A DNA stretch of 44,585 nt from Verrucomicrobiia bacterium. Lineage in GTDB: Bacteria; Verrucomicrobiota; Verrucomicrobiia; Verrucomicrobiales; Akkermansiaceae. Each line of letters opens with the position of its first letter. Within the stretch, counting starts at the first letter, position 1. The translations under genes were made by a program, and so were the position numbers. Below, piece after piece: positions 26,053-34,571 of the stretch. Under the pieces are notes generated by a model. It was not told the DNA's origin. It saw only the letters and a program-made list of their open reading frames with translations, and ran no database searches. The stretch covers positions 1 to 44,585 of the forward strand of contig JAUIJD010000038.1 in the NCBI GenBank assembly GCA_030431475.1. Reading direction: 5' to 3'.

Positions 26053-28134
26053 TCAGTGGGTCAGGGGTTCGAGCTTGGCGGAGAGGATGCGGCCCTTGAA
26101 TCGGTTCGGGGCCTGGTAGTCGCCCGCGGCGGAGCGCTCGTCGTAGCCGACGTTCAGCCCGTCCATCGGTTGGGCGGGAATCAGGCCGGGCGAAGGGCGG
26201 GTGACCGGATTCTCATCATCGACGGCCAGGCTCATGGTCTCCGCGGTGAGCGTGGCGACGAGTCGAACGCGGCCCCTGACCGGTGCGTCGAGGGCGAGGC
26301 GGGTCACCCGCTTGTCGATGCGCACGTCGAAGGCCGGCTTGCCGTCGATGAGGTGCAGCGCGACCCCGAGCGTGTCGCCGCCCTGGGCGAGGATCACCCC
26401 GTCGGGCCGGGACGCGCGAATTTCCGCGCTCAGTCGGAGCGGCTTGCCGGCGATGTCGGGCGAATCGGTGGATCCGGTCGCGCCGCCAGCGAACGGATCG
26501 GCGCCCACGCGGCGTGCCCAGGCCTCCCACTCGTCGACCAGGCGCTTGAGCAACTCGGGCTTCTCGGTGGCGAGGTCATGCTGCTCGGATCGGTCGGTCG
26601 CGAGATTGTAGAGCTCCCAGCGCACCTCGTCCGGCTGGCGCTTGCCCCAGACGATCTTCCAGTCGCCCATGCGGTAGCCACGCGCCCCCTGGTGCTCGGT
26701 CGGAATGCCGCGCTCGGCGAGCTTGCCCCCTTTGGCGGCGGGAAGCAGGTCGACCCCGGAGACCGGCTGGATGACGCTGCCCTGGCGTTCCTCCGGGTAG
26801 GGCACGCCGGTGGCCGCGCAGATCGTCGGCACGAGGTCCATGGTGTGGGCCGGATCCGGAACGTAGCCCTTGCGGGGCTCGAGTCCCGCGGGCCAGTGCA
26901 CGATCAACGGCGAGGCGATGCCCCCCTCGTGGCAGAAGTGCTTGTACATGTTCAGCGGGGTGTTGCCGAGCATGGCCCATCCGGACCCGTAGGATTGATG
27001 GGTGTCGTCCTGTCCGATCGACGCCAGGGCGTCGCCCTCGTGAAGGGTCGTGGTGCCGCGACGCGACGGACCGTCGAAGCCGAAAGGTCCCCATTCGTAG
27101 CAGGCGCCGTTGTCGCTGAGGAAGAAGATGAGGGTGTTGTCGAGTTCGTCGTTCTTCTCGAGGTCGGCGAGCAACCGGCCGATGCCCTCGTCGACGTGCT
27201 CGACCATCGCGGCGAAGGTGGCCATGCGGCGGGCGAGGTCCTCGCGGCGGGCGGAGGGGAGATCGTCCCACGCCGGGTTGTCCTCGCCCGGGAAGCCGTT
27301 GGCGATGTCGTCACGATCGACGGGTACCTGGGAACGGGGCGGCAGCTCGGTGTCGGCGGGGACGAGGCCGAGCTTCTTCTGCCGCTCGAGCCGGGCGGCG
27401 CGCAGGGCATCCCAGCCGGCACGGTAGGTGTCCATGTGGCGATCGATGCTCTCCTTGGGCGCCTGGATCGGAAAGTGCGGCGAGGAGTGGGAAAGGAACA
27501 GCATCCACGGCTTCCCTTCGTTCCGCCCGGACCGGGCCTGGCGGAGGAACTCGAGCGCGTAGTCGTTGAAGACATCCGTCGCGTAGTATTCGCCGCGCGG
27601 GATCTCGATCTCCGGCTGGGTGCCCTCGGGCAGGCGGACGTAGTGGCCGGGGTCCCACTGGTTCTCCGAGTGGGAGAGGAAACTCCGATAGCCGTAGTAG
27701 TTTTGCACGCCGCGCTCCATCGGTCCCGGGATGCCCATGTGCCATTTGCCGACCATCCAGGTGGTGTAGCCGGCGTCGCCGAGGATCTCGGCGAGCGTGG
27801 CGGTGTCGGGAAGCAGGTGTCCGGTGTAGGACGGAGCGCCGTCGCCCCGCGGTTTGCCGGTCGCGAAGGAGCCGATGCCGGCTTCGTGCGGGTGCAGTCC
27901 GGTGAAAAGCGACGCGCGCGAGGGACAGCAGCGCGCGGAGTTGTAGAAGGCCGAGAACTTCGCGCCCCCGGACGCCAGTCGATCGATGTTCGGGGTGCGG
28001 ATTTCCGAGCCGTAGCAGGAGAGGTCCGAGAACCCGAGATCGTCGGCGAGGATGACGAGGACGTTGGGTTTGTCGGCGGCCGAAACGGGGCCGCAGAAGG
28101 CGATGGCGAGGGCCAGAACGGAGCGTAGCTTCAT
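26053..28134 (-). CDS. Secreted arylsulfatase (S1_4-like) with C-terminal beta-sandwich domain
   Basis: The 693-residue protein has a signal peptide to about residue 19, then KPNVLVILADDLG. The formylglycine motif is C69-C70-P71-S72-R73. GKWHMGIPG and FLSDNGACYEWG complete the sulfatase core, which ends near residue 555. The extra ~130 residues look like a concanavalin/LamG-type beta-sandwich, possibly sugar-binding. The core is close in sequence to the sulfatase at 7487-9097 (shared CYG.EI.TPNID and FYNSARCCP.RA blocks), so they are paralogues. It is the first enzyme gene after the FecR-like regulator (78-bp gap) and is followed after 19 bp by the GH2-GH43-like fusion, so it probably heads an operon under the sigma/FecR pair. 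Confidence 0.94.
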   Translation of the reverse strand: MKLRSVLALAIAFCGPVSAADKPNVLVILADDLGFSDLSCYGSEIRTPNIDRLASGGAKFSAFYNSARCCPSRASLFTGLHPHEAGIGSFATGKPRGDGAPSYTGHLLPDTATLAEILGDAGYTTWMVGKWHMGIPGPMERGVQNYYGYRSFLSHSENQWDPGHYVRLPEGTQPEIEIPRGEYYATDVFNDYALEFLRQARSGRNEGKPWMLFLSHSSPHFPIQAPKESIDRHMDTYRAGWDALRAARLERQKKLGLVPADTELPPRSQVPVDRDDIANGFPGEDNPAWDDLPSARREDLARRMATFAAMVEHVDEGIGRLLADLEKNDELDNTLIFFLSDNGACYEWGPFGFDGPSRRGTTTLHEGDALASIGQDDTHQSYGSGWAMLGNTPLNMYKHFCHEGGIASPLIVHWPAGLEPRKGYVPDPAHTMDLVPTICAATGVPYPEERQGSVIQPVSGVDLLPAAKGGKLAERGIPTEHQGARGYRMGDWKIVWGKRQPDEVRWELYNLATDRSEQHDLATEKPELLKRLVDEWEAWARRVGADPFAGGATGSTDSPDIAGKPLRLSAEIRASRPDGVILAQGGDTLGVALHLIDGKPAFDVRIDKRVTRLALDAPVRGRVRLVATLTAETMSLAVDDENPVTRPSPGLIPAQPMDGLNVGYDERSAAGDYQAPNRFKGRILSAKLEPLTH

Positions 28135-28212
28135 GGGTTGGGAGACAGTTGGGGCACGGATCCGGCGTGAGAGGACCGGACAAGTCGGGTTTGGGCCTTC
28201 GGGCGCGGACGA

Positions 28213-29628
28213 TCAGTCGGCCTCGGTGATCACTCGGATTTCATCCACCGATTCGCCCGCGTTGAAGAGGACGGAAATGGTCCGGCGGTCCTCGGAGAGC
28301 GTGATCCGGTCGGGGTCGGTCTTCGGACCTCCCTCCACCCCTCTCATGCCGGGATTGATTTCCGGCTCCGGGAGCGGGGTCGAGGTGGCGATCTGGTCGG
28401 TCATCCGCAGTTTTCCGGTCGAGGTGATGATCGCGAGAATCGGGCGATCGAAGGTCACCGATCCCTCGAAGTGCCGGAACTCCATGAACTCAAGGGTGCC
28501 GACCGGATTGTAGCGGAGGAGGAAGCTGCGGGCGGTCTTGTCGCCCTTGGTCACGAGGCCGTTCGGTCCGTGGAGGTTGGTCGTTGGCGGATCTCCGCCG
28601 TAGGTTCCCGGTTCGCGGATGTCGGCGGGAAGTTTCGGCGGCAGCTTGAAGGTCCGGCGTTCGGGGATGACCAGCACGTGCTCGTCGTCCTCGTGGGCGG
28701 CCAGCGCCTCCGGCGTGTTCGGAGGGGCGGGGATGACCTCTCCGGTGGTCGACTCGATGCCCGAAGCCACCGGCCAAGTCCGGGTGAAGGCGGAGGTTTC
28801 GAAATCCCGGTCCTCAAGTTCGCTCGTCCGGCTGGCGTGCAGCGCGGAGCCCTTCAGCAGATTGCGTTTGTCGCCGCGCGACTCGACCTCGACCTCGCCG
28901 TCGAGCACGATGAAGTCCGCCGAGCCATCCGCGGACGCGGAGACCCCGAACGAGGTGCCCAGGTCGGTGAGGGTGGCGGTGCCGGTCTTGACGCGGAAGC
29001 CGTGCGCACTCTCCGGGCACCAGGCGTTGAGGTTGCCGTTGGAGAGGATGATTTCTTCTCCGGAAGGCACCGTGAAGGCCGCGGGCGCCTCGATGGCCAC
29101 GACCGCGCCGTTGGCGAAGTTGAGGCGCATCACCCCTTCATCGAGGTCGATTCGCCGCCCCGGCTCGATCATCTCGGACTCAGGCTTCGGCTGGTGAGCC
29201 CGCCCGAGATGAAGGGCCACGGCCACCGCGGCCTCGGGAGGGGACGGCTGATTCCTTTGCATCAGATAGAGCGGCGCGGAAGCGAGGACGACCGCCGCCG
29301 CCGCGGCGCCGACCGCCAGACGGCGACGGAATCGATGGCGGCGGATCCGGCCGGAAACCAGCGAAGGGAAGGACTCGGCGGTTTCGTCGCCGACCCGCTC
29401 GAGGTGGGTCGAGATGGAGTGGGAGAATCGCTCGTCGCTGAACTCCGGGTTCATGCGGGCCAGCGTGCCGGAAACCAGGAGGTGGTTGCGGAGCTCCTCG
29501 AGAAGCCCTGCGTCGTTCCGGACCAGCTCGACGAGTTGCTCGCGTCCGGCCTCGTCGATCGAACCGTCGAGGAGTTCGCTGCAGAGCCGTTCGAAGGCTT
29601 CGGGTGGGGTGGGGTTGGAGGCGCTCAT
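28213..29628 (-). CDS. FecR-like anti-sigma factor, single-pass membrane protein
   Basis: The 471-residue protein has a cytoplasmic N-terminal part (FERLCSELLDGSIDEAGREQLVELV, typical of anti-sigma partners of this ECF group), a basic stretch RRHRFRRR and one membrane segment (about 104-123). A FecR domain follows (about 155-280: GVMRLNFANGAVVAIEAPAAF, TDLGTSFGVSA, DGEVEVES). The remaining ~190 residues, with some proline- and charge-rich stretches, are unassigned. Such proteins hold an ECF sigma factor inactive until an outside signal arrives. The gene starts 4 bp after the sigma gene, a classic pair. No TonB-dependent receptor lies nearby, so how the signal enters is not explained by this window. 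Confidence 0.88.
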   Translation of the reverse strand: MSASNPTPPEAFERLCSELLDGSIDEAGREQLVELVRNDAGLLEELRNHLLVSGTLARMNPEFSDERFSHSISTHLERVGDETAESFPSLVSGRIRRHRFRRRLAVGAAAAAVVLASAPLYLMQRNQPSPPEAAVAVALHLGRAHQPKPESEMIEPGRRIDLDEGVMRLNFANGAVVAIEAPAAFTVPSGEEIILSNGNLNAWCPESAHGFRVKTGTATLTDLGTSFGVSASADGSADFIVLDGEVEVESRGDKRNLLKGSALHASRTSELEDRDFETSAFTRTWPVASGIESTTGEVIPAPPNTPEALAAHEDDEHVLVIPERRTFKLPPKLPADIREPGTYGGDPPTTNLHGPNGLVTKGDKTARSFLLRYNPVGTLEFMEFRHFEGSVTFDRPILAIITSTGKLRMTDQIATSTPLPEPEINPGMRGVEGGPKTDPDRITLSEDRRTISVLFNAGESVDEIRVITEAD

Positions 29629-29632
29629 CGAA

Positions 29633-30175
29633 TCAGGTGGCGTCGTGGACCTCGCGCGCCTGGAGGCAGTGCGCGAGATGGTGTCGGGCGTTGAAAAGCA
29701 CCTTGCGGACCGCGACGGCGCTCATTTCGAGTTCGGTTCCGATTTCGGTGGCGTTGCGGTCGAGGAAATAGCGGGCGTGAACCACCTTGCGGGAACGGTC
29801 GGTGAGGCGCTGGAGGCATTTGCGAAGGGCCTCGTGCCGCAGCTCCGAATCCTGGATCGAGCCCGGCTCGATCTCGGTGGGCGAGGCGTCGAGCAGCAGC
29901 GTGGTGAGGTTCTCGTCGAGGAGGCGCTGACGTCGGCCCGACTTGCTGATCTCGTTCATCACCAGGTTGCGGGCAATGCGGCGGAGCCACGGCCCGGCAT
30001 TGGCGGCGCTGTCGAGTTCGTCCCACTTGCGGTAGGCCACGAGGAAGGCCTCCTGGGCGAGATCGTCCACCCAGGCGTGGTTGACGCCGAGCGAGCGGAT
30101 GAAGTAACGCAGGCTGGAGTGGTTTTCGCGGACGACTTCGTCGATCTCCCGCAGTTTGGTTTTCGAGGAATTCAT
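29633..30175 (-). CDS. ECF-family RNA polymerase sigma factor
   Basis: The 180-residue protein has sigma region 2 (about 15-80: LRYFIRSLGVNHAWVDDLAQEAFLVAYRKWDEL, then WLRRIARNLVMNE) and region 4 (about 115-165: CLQRLTDRSRKVVHARYFLDRNATEIGTELEMSAVAVRKVLFNAR). The wording fits the Rhodopirellula/Verrucomicrobium ECF group. It is paired with the FecR-like gene 4 bp downstream and lies between two sulfatase genes. The simplest inference is that it drives transcription of the glycan-degrading genes downstream. I could not identify its promoter motif from one locus. Confidence 0.92.
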   Translation of the reverse strand: MNSSKTKLREIDEVVRENHSSLRYFIRSLGVNHAWVDDLAQEAFLVAYRKWDELDSAANAGPWLRRIARNLVMNEISKSGRRQRLLDENLTTLLLDASPTEIEPGSIQDSELRHEALRKCLQRLTDRSRKVVHARYFLDRNATEIGTELEMSAVAVRKVLFNARHHLAHCLQAREVHDAT

Positions 30176-30281
30176 GGGTCAGGCGCTACCAGGGGATTTC
30201 CCGGATGCTTGAAGTGTTGCGCCTTTCCCCTCGCCGGGCGAGTCCGGGAGCTCGATTCCTGGCGCTCATTCCGCCAGCGGA

Positions 30282-31733
30282 TCACCGCCGGGCCGCTTCG
30301 GGGTGGCGGTCGAGGATGGCCCGCAACCGATCCACGATCTCCGGGTGGCGGTTCGCGAGATTCTTCGTCTCCAACGGGTCCTCCTGATAGTCGTAGAGCT
30401 CGAGCCGGGCCTTCGACCGCGGCGATCCCGGCTGTTTCCATTCGACCAGGCGGTAGCGCTCGGTGCGGATCGCCCGGCCGAGCGAACCCCGCGGGAAGGC
30501 GTGGTAGACGTGGTCGCTGACCCGGTCGGCGGGATCCTTCAGCACCGGCGTGAGATCATCGCCGTCGATGGGCTGGGGGCCTTGGGGCGACGGAAGGTCG
30601 GCGAGGGCGGCGAGGGTCGGGTAGAGGTCGACGGTCTCGGCGAGCTGGCGCGTGGTGCTGCCCGCGGTGGTGACGCCCGGCGCGCGGATGATCAGGGGAA
30701 TGCGGTTGGCCTGCTCGTAGTTGGTGTGCTTGGTCCAGATCCCGTGGTCCCCGAGGTGGAAACCGTGGTCGCCCCAGAGGACGACGATGGTGTCGTCGGC
30801 GAGGTCGAGCCGGTCGAGACCGTCGAGCACTTTGCCGACCTGGGCGTCCATGTAGCTGATGGAGGCATAGTAGCCGTGGATCAGCTGGCGCTGCATCGAC
30901 TCCGGAATGCGGCCCTTCTCGGGGAGCGGCTTGTACTGGGTGATCTCCCCGCCCGATTTGTGGGCGACCTTCGGACTGTTGCGGGGAAAGTCACGGATGC
31001 GGGCGAGGTCGAAGTTTCCGGGGTCGTAGAGGTCCCAGTATTTGCGGGGCGCGGTGAAGGGGAGATGGGGGCGGGCGAAACCGACCGCGATGAAGAAGGG
31101 CTGATCGGACCGGGCGGCGGCCTCGAGACGTCGCAGCGCCTCGGCCGCGACCCGACCGTCGGCGTAGGCGTCGTCATCGACGTCCGGAGCTTCCCACGCG
31201 GCGCCCCGGGGAAGCTGTTTGTTCGGTTTGCCGGTCTTGATGTTGCCGAAGTAGGCCTCCTCGCGCGTCACCTCTCCGTTGGTGCTCTCCTTGAGGACGT
31301 ACTCGACGACCTTGTCCTTGAAGTGGGGCACCGACCACGAGTCCGGATCGCCCTGGTTGCCGTGGCCGATGTGGTAGATCTTGCCGAGGGATTCCGCCTT
31401 GTAGCCGAACTTCCGGAAATACTGCGGGAGCGTCACCGCGTCGGGCAGCTTCTCCCGGAGGTTCATGCCGAGGCCGTAGAGGCCCGTGGAGGTCGAACGC
31501 GAGCCGAGCATGAAGTTGAAGCGCGACGGGGCGCAGACCGCCTGGTTGCAGTAGGCCAGCTCGAAGCGCAGACCGCTGGCGGCGAGTCGGTCGAGCGACG
31601 GGGTGCGCGCGTGCGGATCGCCGTAGCAGCCGAGCGCCGGCTTCAGGTCATCGACGAGCAGGAGCAGCACGTTGGGCCGTTCCGCGCGGACGGCGGCCAC
31701 GAGCGCGAGGGTGACGAGGAGGACGAACTTCAT
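30282..31733 (-). CDS. Secreted sulfatase, iduronate-2-sulfatase-like (S1_7-like)
   Basis: The 483-residue protein has a signal peptide (to about residue 17), then RPNVLLLLVDDLKP. The formylglycine motif is C67-A68-P69-S70-R71. LGKIYHIGHGNQ, GFARPHLPFTAPRKYW and WGDHGFHLGDHGIWTKHTNYE are S1_7/iduronate-2-sulfatase hallmarks, and DYQEDPLETKNLANRHP is the usual C-terminal motif. It is a paralogue of the sulfatase at 11619-13052 but has the standard CxPSR motif. It lies upstream of the sigma factor (106-bp gap) and is divergent from the DUF502 gene; its promoter should be in 31734-31858. It begins the co-directional run of thirteen genes. Confidence 0.94.
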   Translation of the reverse strand: MKFVLLVTLALVAAVRAERPNVLLLLVDDLKPALGCYGDPHARTPSLDRLAASGLRFELAYCNQAVCAPSRFNFMLGSRSTSTGLYGLGMNLREKLPDAVTLPQYFRKFGYKAESLGKIYHIGHGNQGDPDSWSVPHFKDKVVEYVLKESTNGEVTREEAYFGNIKTGKPNKQLPRGAAWEAPDVDDDAYADGRVAAEALRRLEAAARSDQPFFIAVGFARPHLPFTAPRKYWDLYDPGNFDLARIRDFPRNSPKVAHKSGGEITQYKPLPEKGRIPESMQRQLIHGYYASISYMDAQVGKVLDGLDRLDLADDTIVVLWGDHGFHLGDHGIWTKHTNYEQANRIPLIIRAPGVTTAGSTTRQLAETVDLYPTLAALADLPSPQGPQPIDGDDLTPVLKDPADRVSDHVYHAFPRGSLGRAIRTERYRLVEWKQPGSPRSKARLELYDYQEDPLETKNLANRHPEIVDRLRAILDRHPEAARR

Positions 31734-31858
31734 CGGGGTAAAGAGGACACTTGCCGGGAGCGGCGGGTGTTGCCGGATTTGCTCGAATGGTTTGCCGGAG
31801 ATCGGGGATCAGCCATTCTTGCCAATCGCGCGGGTCTGAATTTGGATACCGGGGTCCG

Positions 31859-32635
31859 ATGGATGGTGATCACAAGCATGGTGGAGAGGTCCCGGCCCAC
31901 CCGGGGATCCGGAAGGCGTTCAGTACCCTGCTGGCCGGCGTGGCGTCGGTGGTGCCGGTGCTGGCGACCGCCTGGCTGCTGGTGGTGATCTATCGAATCC
32001 TGGGGCAGCTCGGCGGCGGGATCATCGCCGGGGTCTTTCGTTTGCTGAACTGGCTGCGCGGGGTCGCACCCGATGCCGCCGACGCGTGGTCGTTCAAGTT
32101 CCCCGGCTCGAACCTCGTGCTGGCGCTCCTGCCGGTGCTGATCGTCTTCGCCATCGGTTTCGCCGTCACCAACGCGCTCGGCCGCCATCTGCTGCATTGG
32201 ATCGAGAACAAGATCCAGCGGCTGCCGCTGCTGGGATTCGTCTATTCCTCGATCAAGCAGTTGGTCGATGCCCTCAAGGGCCTGGGGGCCGAGCGGAAGT
32301 TCAAGAGCGTCGCCTACGTCGAGTATCCCTCGCCGGGGTGCCGCCTGATGGGTTTCGTGACCGGCAATTTTCACGACCCGCACCTCGGCAAGGACGTGAC
32401 CTCGGTGTTTCTCCCGACCGCGCCGAACCCGCTCACCGGATTCGTGGTGGTCATCGAGGACGAGCGCGTGCACGCCTCGGGAATGTCGCTGGAAGAGGCC
32501 AGCAAGCTGATCCTGTCCGCCGGACTGGTCGCCCCGCCCGGCGCGATGCCCGGCGCGGTGCCCGGCGCGGTGCCGGGGGCGCCTCAGCGGCCCGTCGAGA
32601 AGACCGATTCGCCGACGTCGATCCGCCCGGAGTAG
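31859..32635 (+). CDS. DUF502 family inner-membrane protein
   Basis: I start at ATG 31859 (MDGDHKHGG), giving 258 residues; the frame is open from 31751 but the added 36 residues are Cys/Arg/Gly-rich and not family-like. Two membrane segments are visible (about 22-46 and 86-106), followed by the DUF502 (PF04367) signatures RLPLLGFVYSSIKQLVDAL, FVTGNF and VFLPTAPNPLTGFVVVI. Function of the family is unknown. The C-terminus carries a small tandem repeat, PGAMPGAVPGAVPGAP, encoded by a 12-bp DNA repeat near 32538-32580. It does not look related to the adjacent glycan locus. Confidence 0.85.
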   Translation: MDGDHKHGGEVPAHPGIRKAFSTLLAGVASVVPVLATAWLLVVIYRILGQLGGGIIAGVFRLLNWLRGVAPDAADAWSFKFPGSNLVLALLPVLIVFAIGFAVTNALGRHLLHWIENKIQRLPLLGFVYSSIKQLVDALKGLGAERKFKSVAYVEYPSPGCRLMGFVTGNFHDPHLGKDVTSVFLPTAPNPLTGFVVVIEDERVHASGMSLEEASKLILSAGLVAPPGAMPGAVPGAVPGAPQRPVEKTDSPTSIRPE

Positions 32636-32737
32636 ATCATCCCCGGCCGGCGCGATCCGGGGGCGAGGGGGTGTCCGATCTCCAGCGGGGTCCCGCGGGC
32701 GATTGACGCCGGACGCGCGGCCCGGTTGAGTGGGGGC

Positions 32738-33172
32738 GTGGCACGCATCACGATCCCGGAATACGCCATGGCGCTCGCGCACGTGGCCTCGCTGCGCTCG
32801 GAGGACCCGTTCCGCAAGGTCGGGGCGGCGGCGCTCGATTTCGACAACCGGGTGATCGGGACCGCCTACAACGGGCTCGCGCCAGGCTACGAAGCCCCGG
32901 AAGGCTTCTGGGATGACCGGGAGGCCCGGCAGAAATTCATGCTCCACGCCGAGATCAACCTCTGCAGCCTGTTCAAGCGCGGCGAGGTGAAGCTGGTGGC
33001 GAGCACCACCATGCCGTGCACCGCCTGCATGCAGACGCTCTGCGCCTACGGCATCCGCGAGATCTACTACCGCGAGGTTTACAAGGCCTCCGACGCGCCG
33101 GAAATCGCCCGCCTCTACGGCATCCGGCTCGAGCGGATCGAGAGCCACCCGGAGGTGGAGTTCATGGCCTGA
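32738..33172 (+). CDS. dCMP deaminase-like zinc deaminase
   Basis: The 144-residue product resembles deoxycytidylate deaminases: TIPEYAMALAHVASLRSEDPFRKVGA at the N-terminus, the zinc/catalytic motif H70-A71-E72 and P93-C94-T-A-C97. These enzymes convert dCMP to dUMP for thymidylate synthesis. I choose the GTG at 32738, since family members begin just before this block and GAGTGGGGG lies directly upstream; a TTG at 32726 is the alternative and adds four residues. Related ComE-type or riboflavin-type deaminases are less likely given the length and the N-terminal block. Confidence 0.82.
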   Translation: MARITIPEYAMALAHVASLRSEDPFRKVGAAALDFDNRVIGTAYNGLAPGYEAPEGFWDDREARQKFMLHAEINLCSLFKRGEVKLVASTTMPCTACMQTLCAYGIREIYYREVYKASDAPEIARLYGIRLERIESHPEVEFMA

Positions 33173-33181
33173 TGCGGGCTC

Positions 33182-33937
33182 TTATTCCTCCTCGAGATCG
33201 CCTCCGTAGAAGCTCTTGAGGTAGCCGAACTCCATGAGCGTGTCGTGCCAGGGCGACAGCAGCTGGGGGTTGCGGAAGACGCGGGACGCGCGGGCCAGGG
33301 CGGCTTCGGCCTTGATGTCCTCGCCGTCGTGGAAGGCGATCGCGGCCTCGGCGTAGTAGGGGAAGGGCGTGTCCACCATGAAGTCATACTTGTCGAGCAT
33401 GGTGCGCGCCTCCTCGACCTCGCCGGTCTTGAGCATGCAGAGAAGCACCTTGTACTCGGCGAGATGGTGAATGCTCTGCTGTGAGTCGTCATCGGCGGTC
33501 AGGTTGAGCACCCGCTGGAGATAGCGCTTGGCGTCGTCCCACTTCTTGGTGACGAAGTAGATCTCGGCGATGTTGAAAAGGACGCTCGGATTGCCCGGCG
33601 AGAGCGAGTTGGCACGGTCGAAGTGCTCCATCGCCTTGTCGAAATCGCGGAACTCGACCTGGCAGGCTCCGAGCATGTTCTCGATGTCGGGCGAGTCGCC
33701 GAAGATCTTCCGGGCGGCGTGCAGCTCTTCGATGGTCTCGAAGATGCGCTTCTGGCCGAAGAGCTTGCGGGATTCCTGCAGGTGGCCGGCGAATTCCTTC
33801 CGGCGGTCTTCCGGGAGGTTCAGGAAATCCTCCTGCCACGGGGCGAGCTTGTCCTGCGGAGCTTCTTCGCCGTCGGTCTGGGCGACGGCCGGCAGCGCAA
33901 GGGCGGCCAGGAGGAGGGAGACGAGGAGTTTTTTCAT
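33182..33937 (-). CDS. Exported TPR-repeat protein
   Basis: The 251-residue protein has a signal peptide (MKKLLVSLLLAALALPAVAQ, cut near residue 19). Several tetratricopeptide-like helical repeats follow between about residues 55 and 225 (for example MEHFDRANSLSPGNPSVLFNIAEIYFVTKKWDDAKRYLQRVLNL). TPR proteins act as protein-binding scaffolds; there is no enzymatic motif. It converges with the deaminase gene, the two stops being 9 bp apart. It most likely works in the periplasm; partner unknown. Confidence 0.85.
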   Translation of the reverse strand: MKKLLVSLLLAALALPAVAQTDGEEAPQDKLAPWQEDFLNLPEDRRKEFAGHLQESRKLFGQKRIFETIEELHAARKIFGDSPDIENMLGACQVEFRDFDKAMEHFDRANSLSPGNPSVLFNIAEIYFVTKKWDDAKRYLQRVLNLTADDDSQQSIHHLAEYKVLLCMLKTGEVEEARTMLDKYDFMVDTPFPYYAEAAIAFHDGEDIKAEAALARASRVFRNPQLLSPWHDTLMEFGYLKSFYGGDLEEE

Positions 33938-33998
33938 GATTTCAAAGGCAACTTGGGGAGATTCTAGGAGGGTCGTGGAAAAATCGCAAGCGGACGCT

Positions 33999-34571
33999 TC
34001 AGGAGTAGAGACGCCGGCGGTGGATGTAGTCCAGCACGCCGTCCGGCAGCCACGAGGGCGCTTCGCCGCGTTGAAGGGCCTCGCGGATCGCGGTCGCCGA
34101 GGCCGGGTGCGTGCCCCTCACGAGGTGCATGCGCCAGCCGTCCCGCGGCCGGGGGTCGCCGTCCCGGGAGAAGACGATGAACTCGAGCAGCTCCGCGAGG
34201 GCGTCCGGGTCGCGCCAGCGGGGAAGTGCCTCCCATTGATCGAGTCCGACGATCCAGAACAGGCGCGCAGCGGGGAAGGCACTGCGCATGTGACGGGCGG
34301 TCCGTACCGAATACGAGGGAGGAGGGCAGCGCAGGTCGAAATCGTCGACCACCGCCCAGTCCCGTCCTCTCAGGGCGAGCTCGAGCATCGCGAGTCGTTC
34401 GTCGTCGGAGGCCTTGGGGCCCTGCGGCTTGTGGGGCGAGCGGCGGGCCGGGAGGAAGCGGACCTGGTCGAGCGCCAGCGCCTCGACCGCCCGCCGGGCG
34501 ATCTCGAGGTGACCCTCGTGCACGGGGTCGAAGCTGCCCCCGAAGAGCGCGATGCGGGAGGGTGAGGTCAT
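33999..34571 (-). CDS. nadD: Nicotinate-nucleotide adenylyltransferase
   Basis: The 190-residue protein shows the nucleotidyltransferase signature GGSFDPVHEGH (residues 11-21), RRSPHK (about 43-48), WIVGLDQWEALPRW and a C-terminal SATAIR motif in place of ISSTxIR. NadD transfers AMP from ATP to nicotinate mononucleotide in NAD synthesis, in the cytoplasm. The length is typical. Its ATG overlaps the stop of the PAS-AraC regulator as ATGA, an unusual coupling of a housekeeping enzyme to a transcription factor. Confidence 0.93.
   Translation of the reverse strand: MTSPSRIALFGGSFDPVHEGHLEIARRAVEALALDQVRFLPARRSPHKPQGPKASDDERLAMLELALRGRDWAVVDDFDLRCPPPSYSVRTARHMRSAFPAARLFWIVGLDQWEALPRWRDPDALAELLEFIVFSRDGDPRPRDGWRMHLVRGTHPASATAIREALQRGEAPSWLPDGVLDYIHRRRLYS

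Noticed and set aside
25873-28128. A 751-codon open frame opposite a sulfatase
   Set aside because: The minus strand holds an intact sulfatase with its CCPSR motif; the plus frame is a shadow.
6523-31733. SusC/SusD pair or other transporter in the glycan locus
   Set aside because: Looked for a TonB-dependent receptor, SusD lipoprotein or sugar permease; every large frame is accounted for by other genes.
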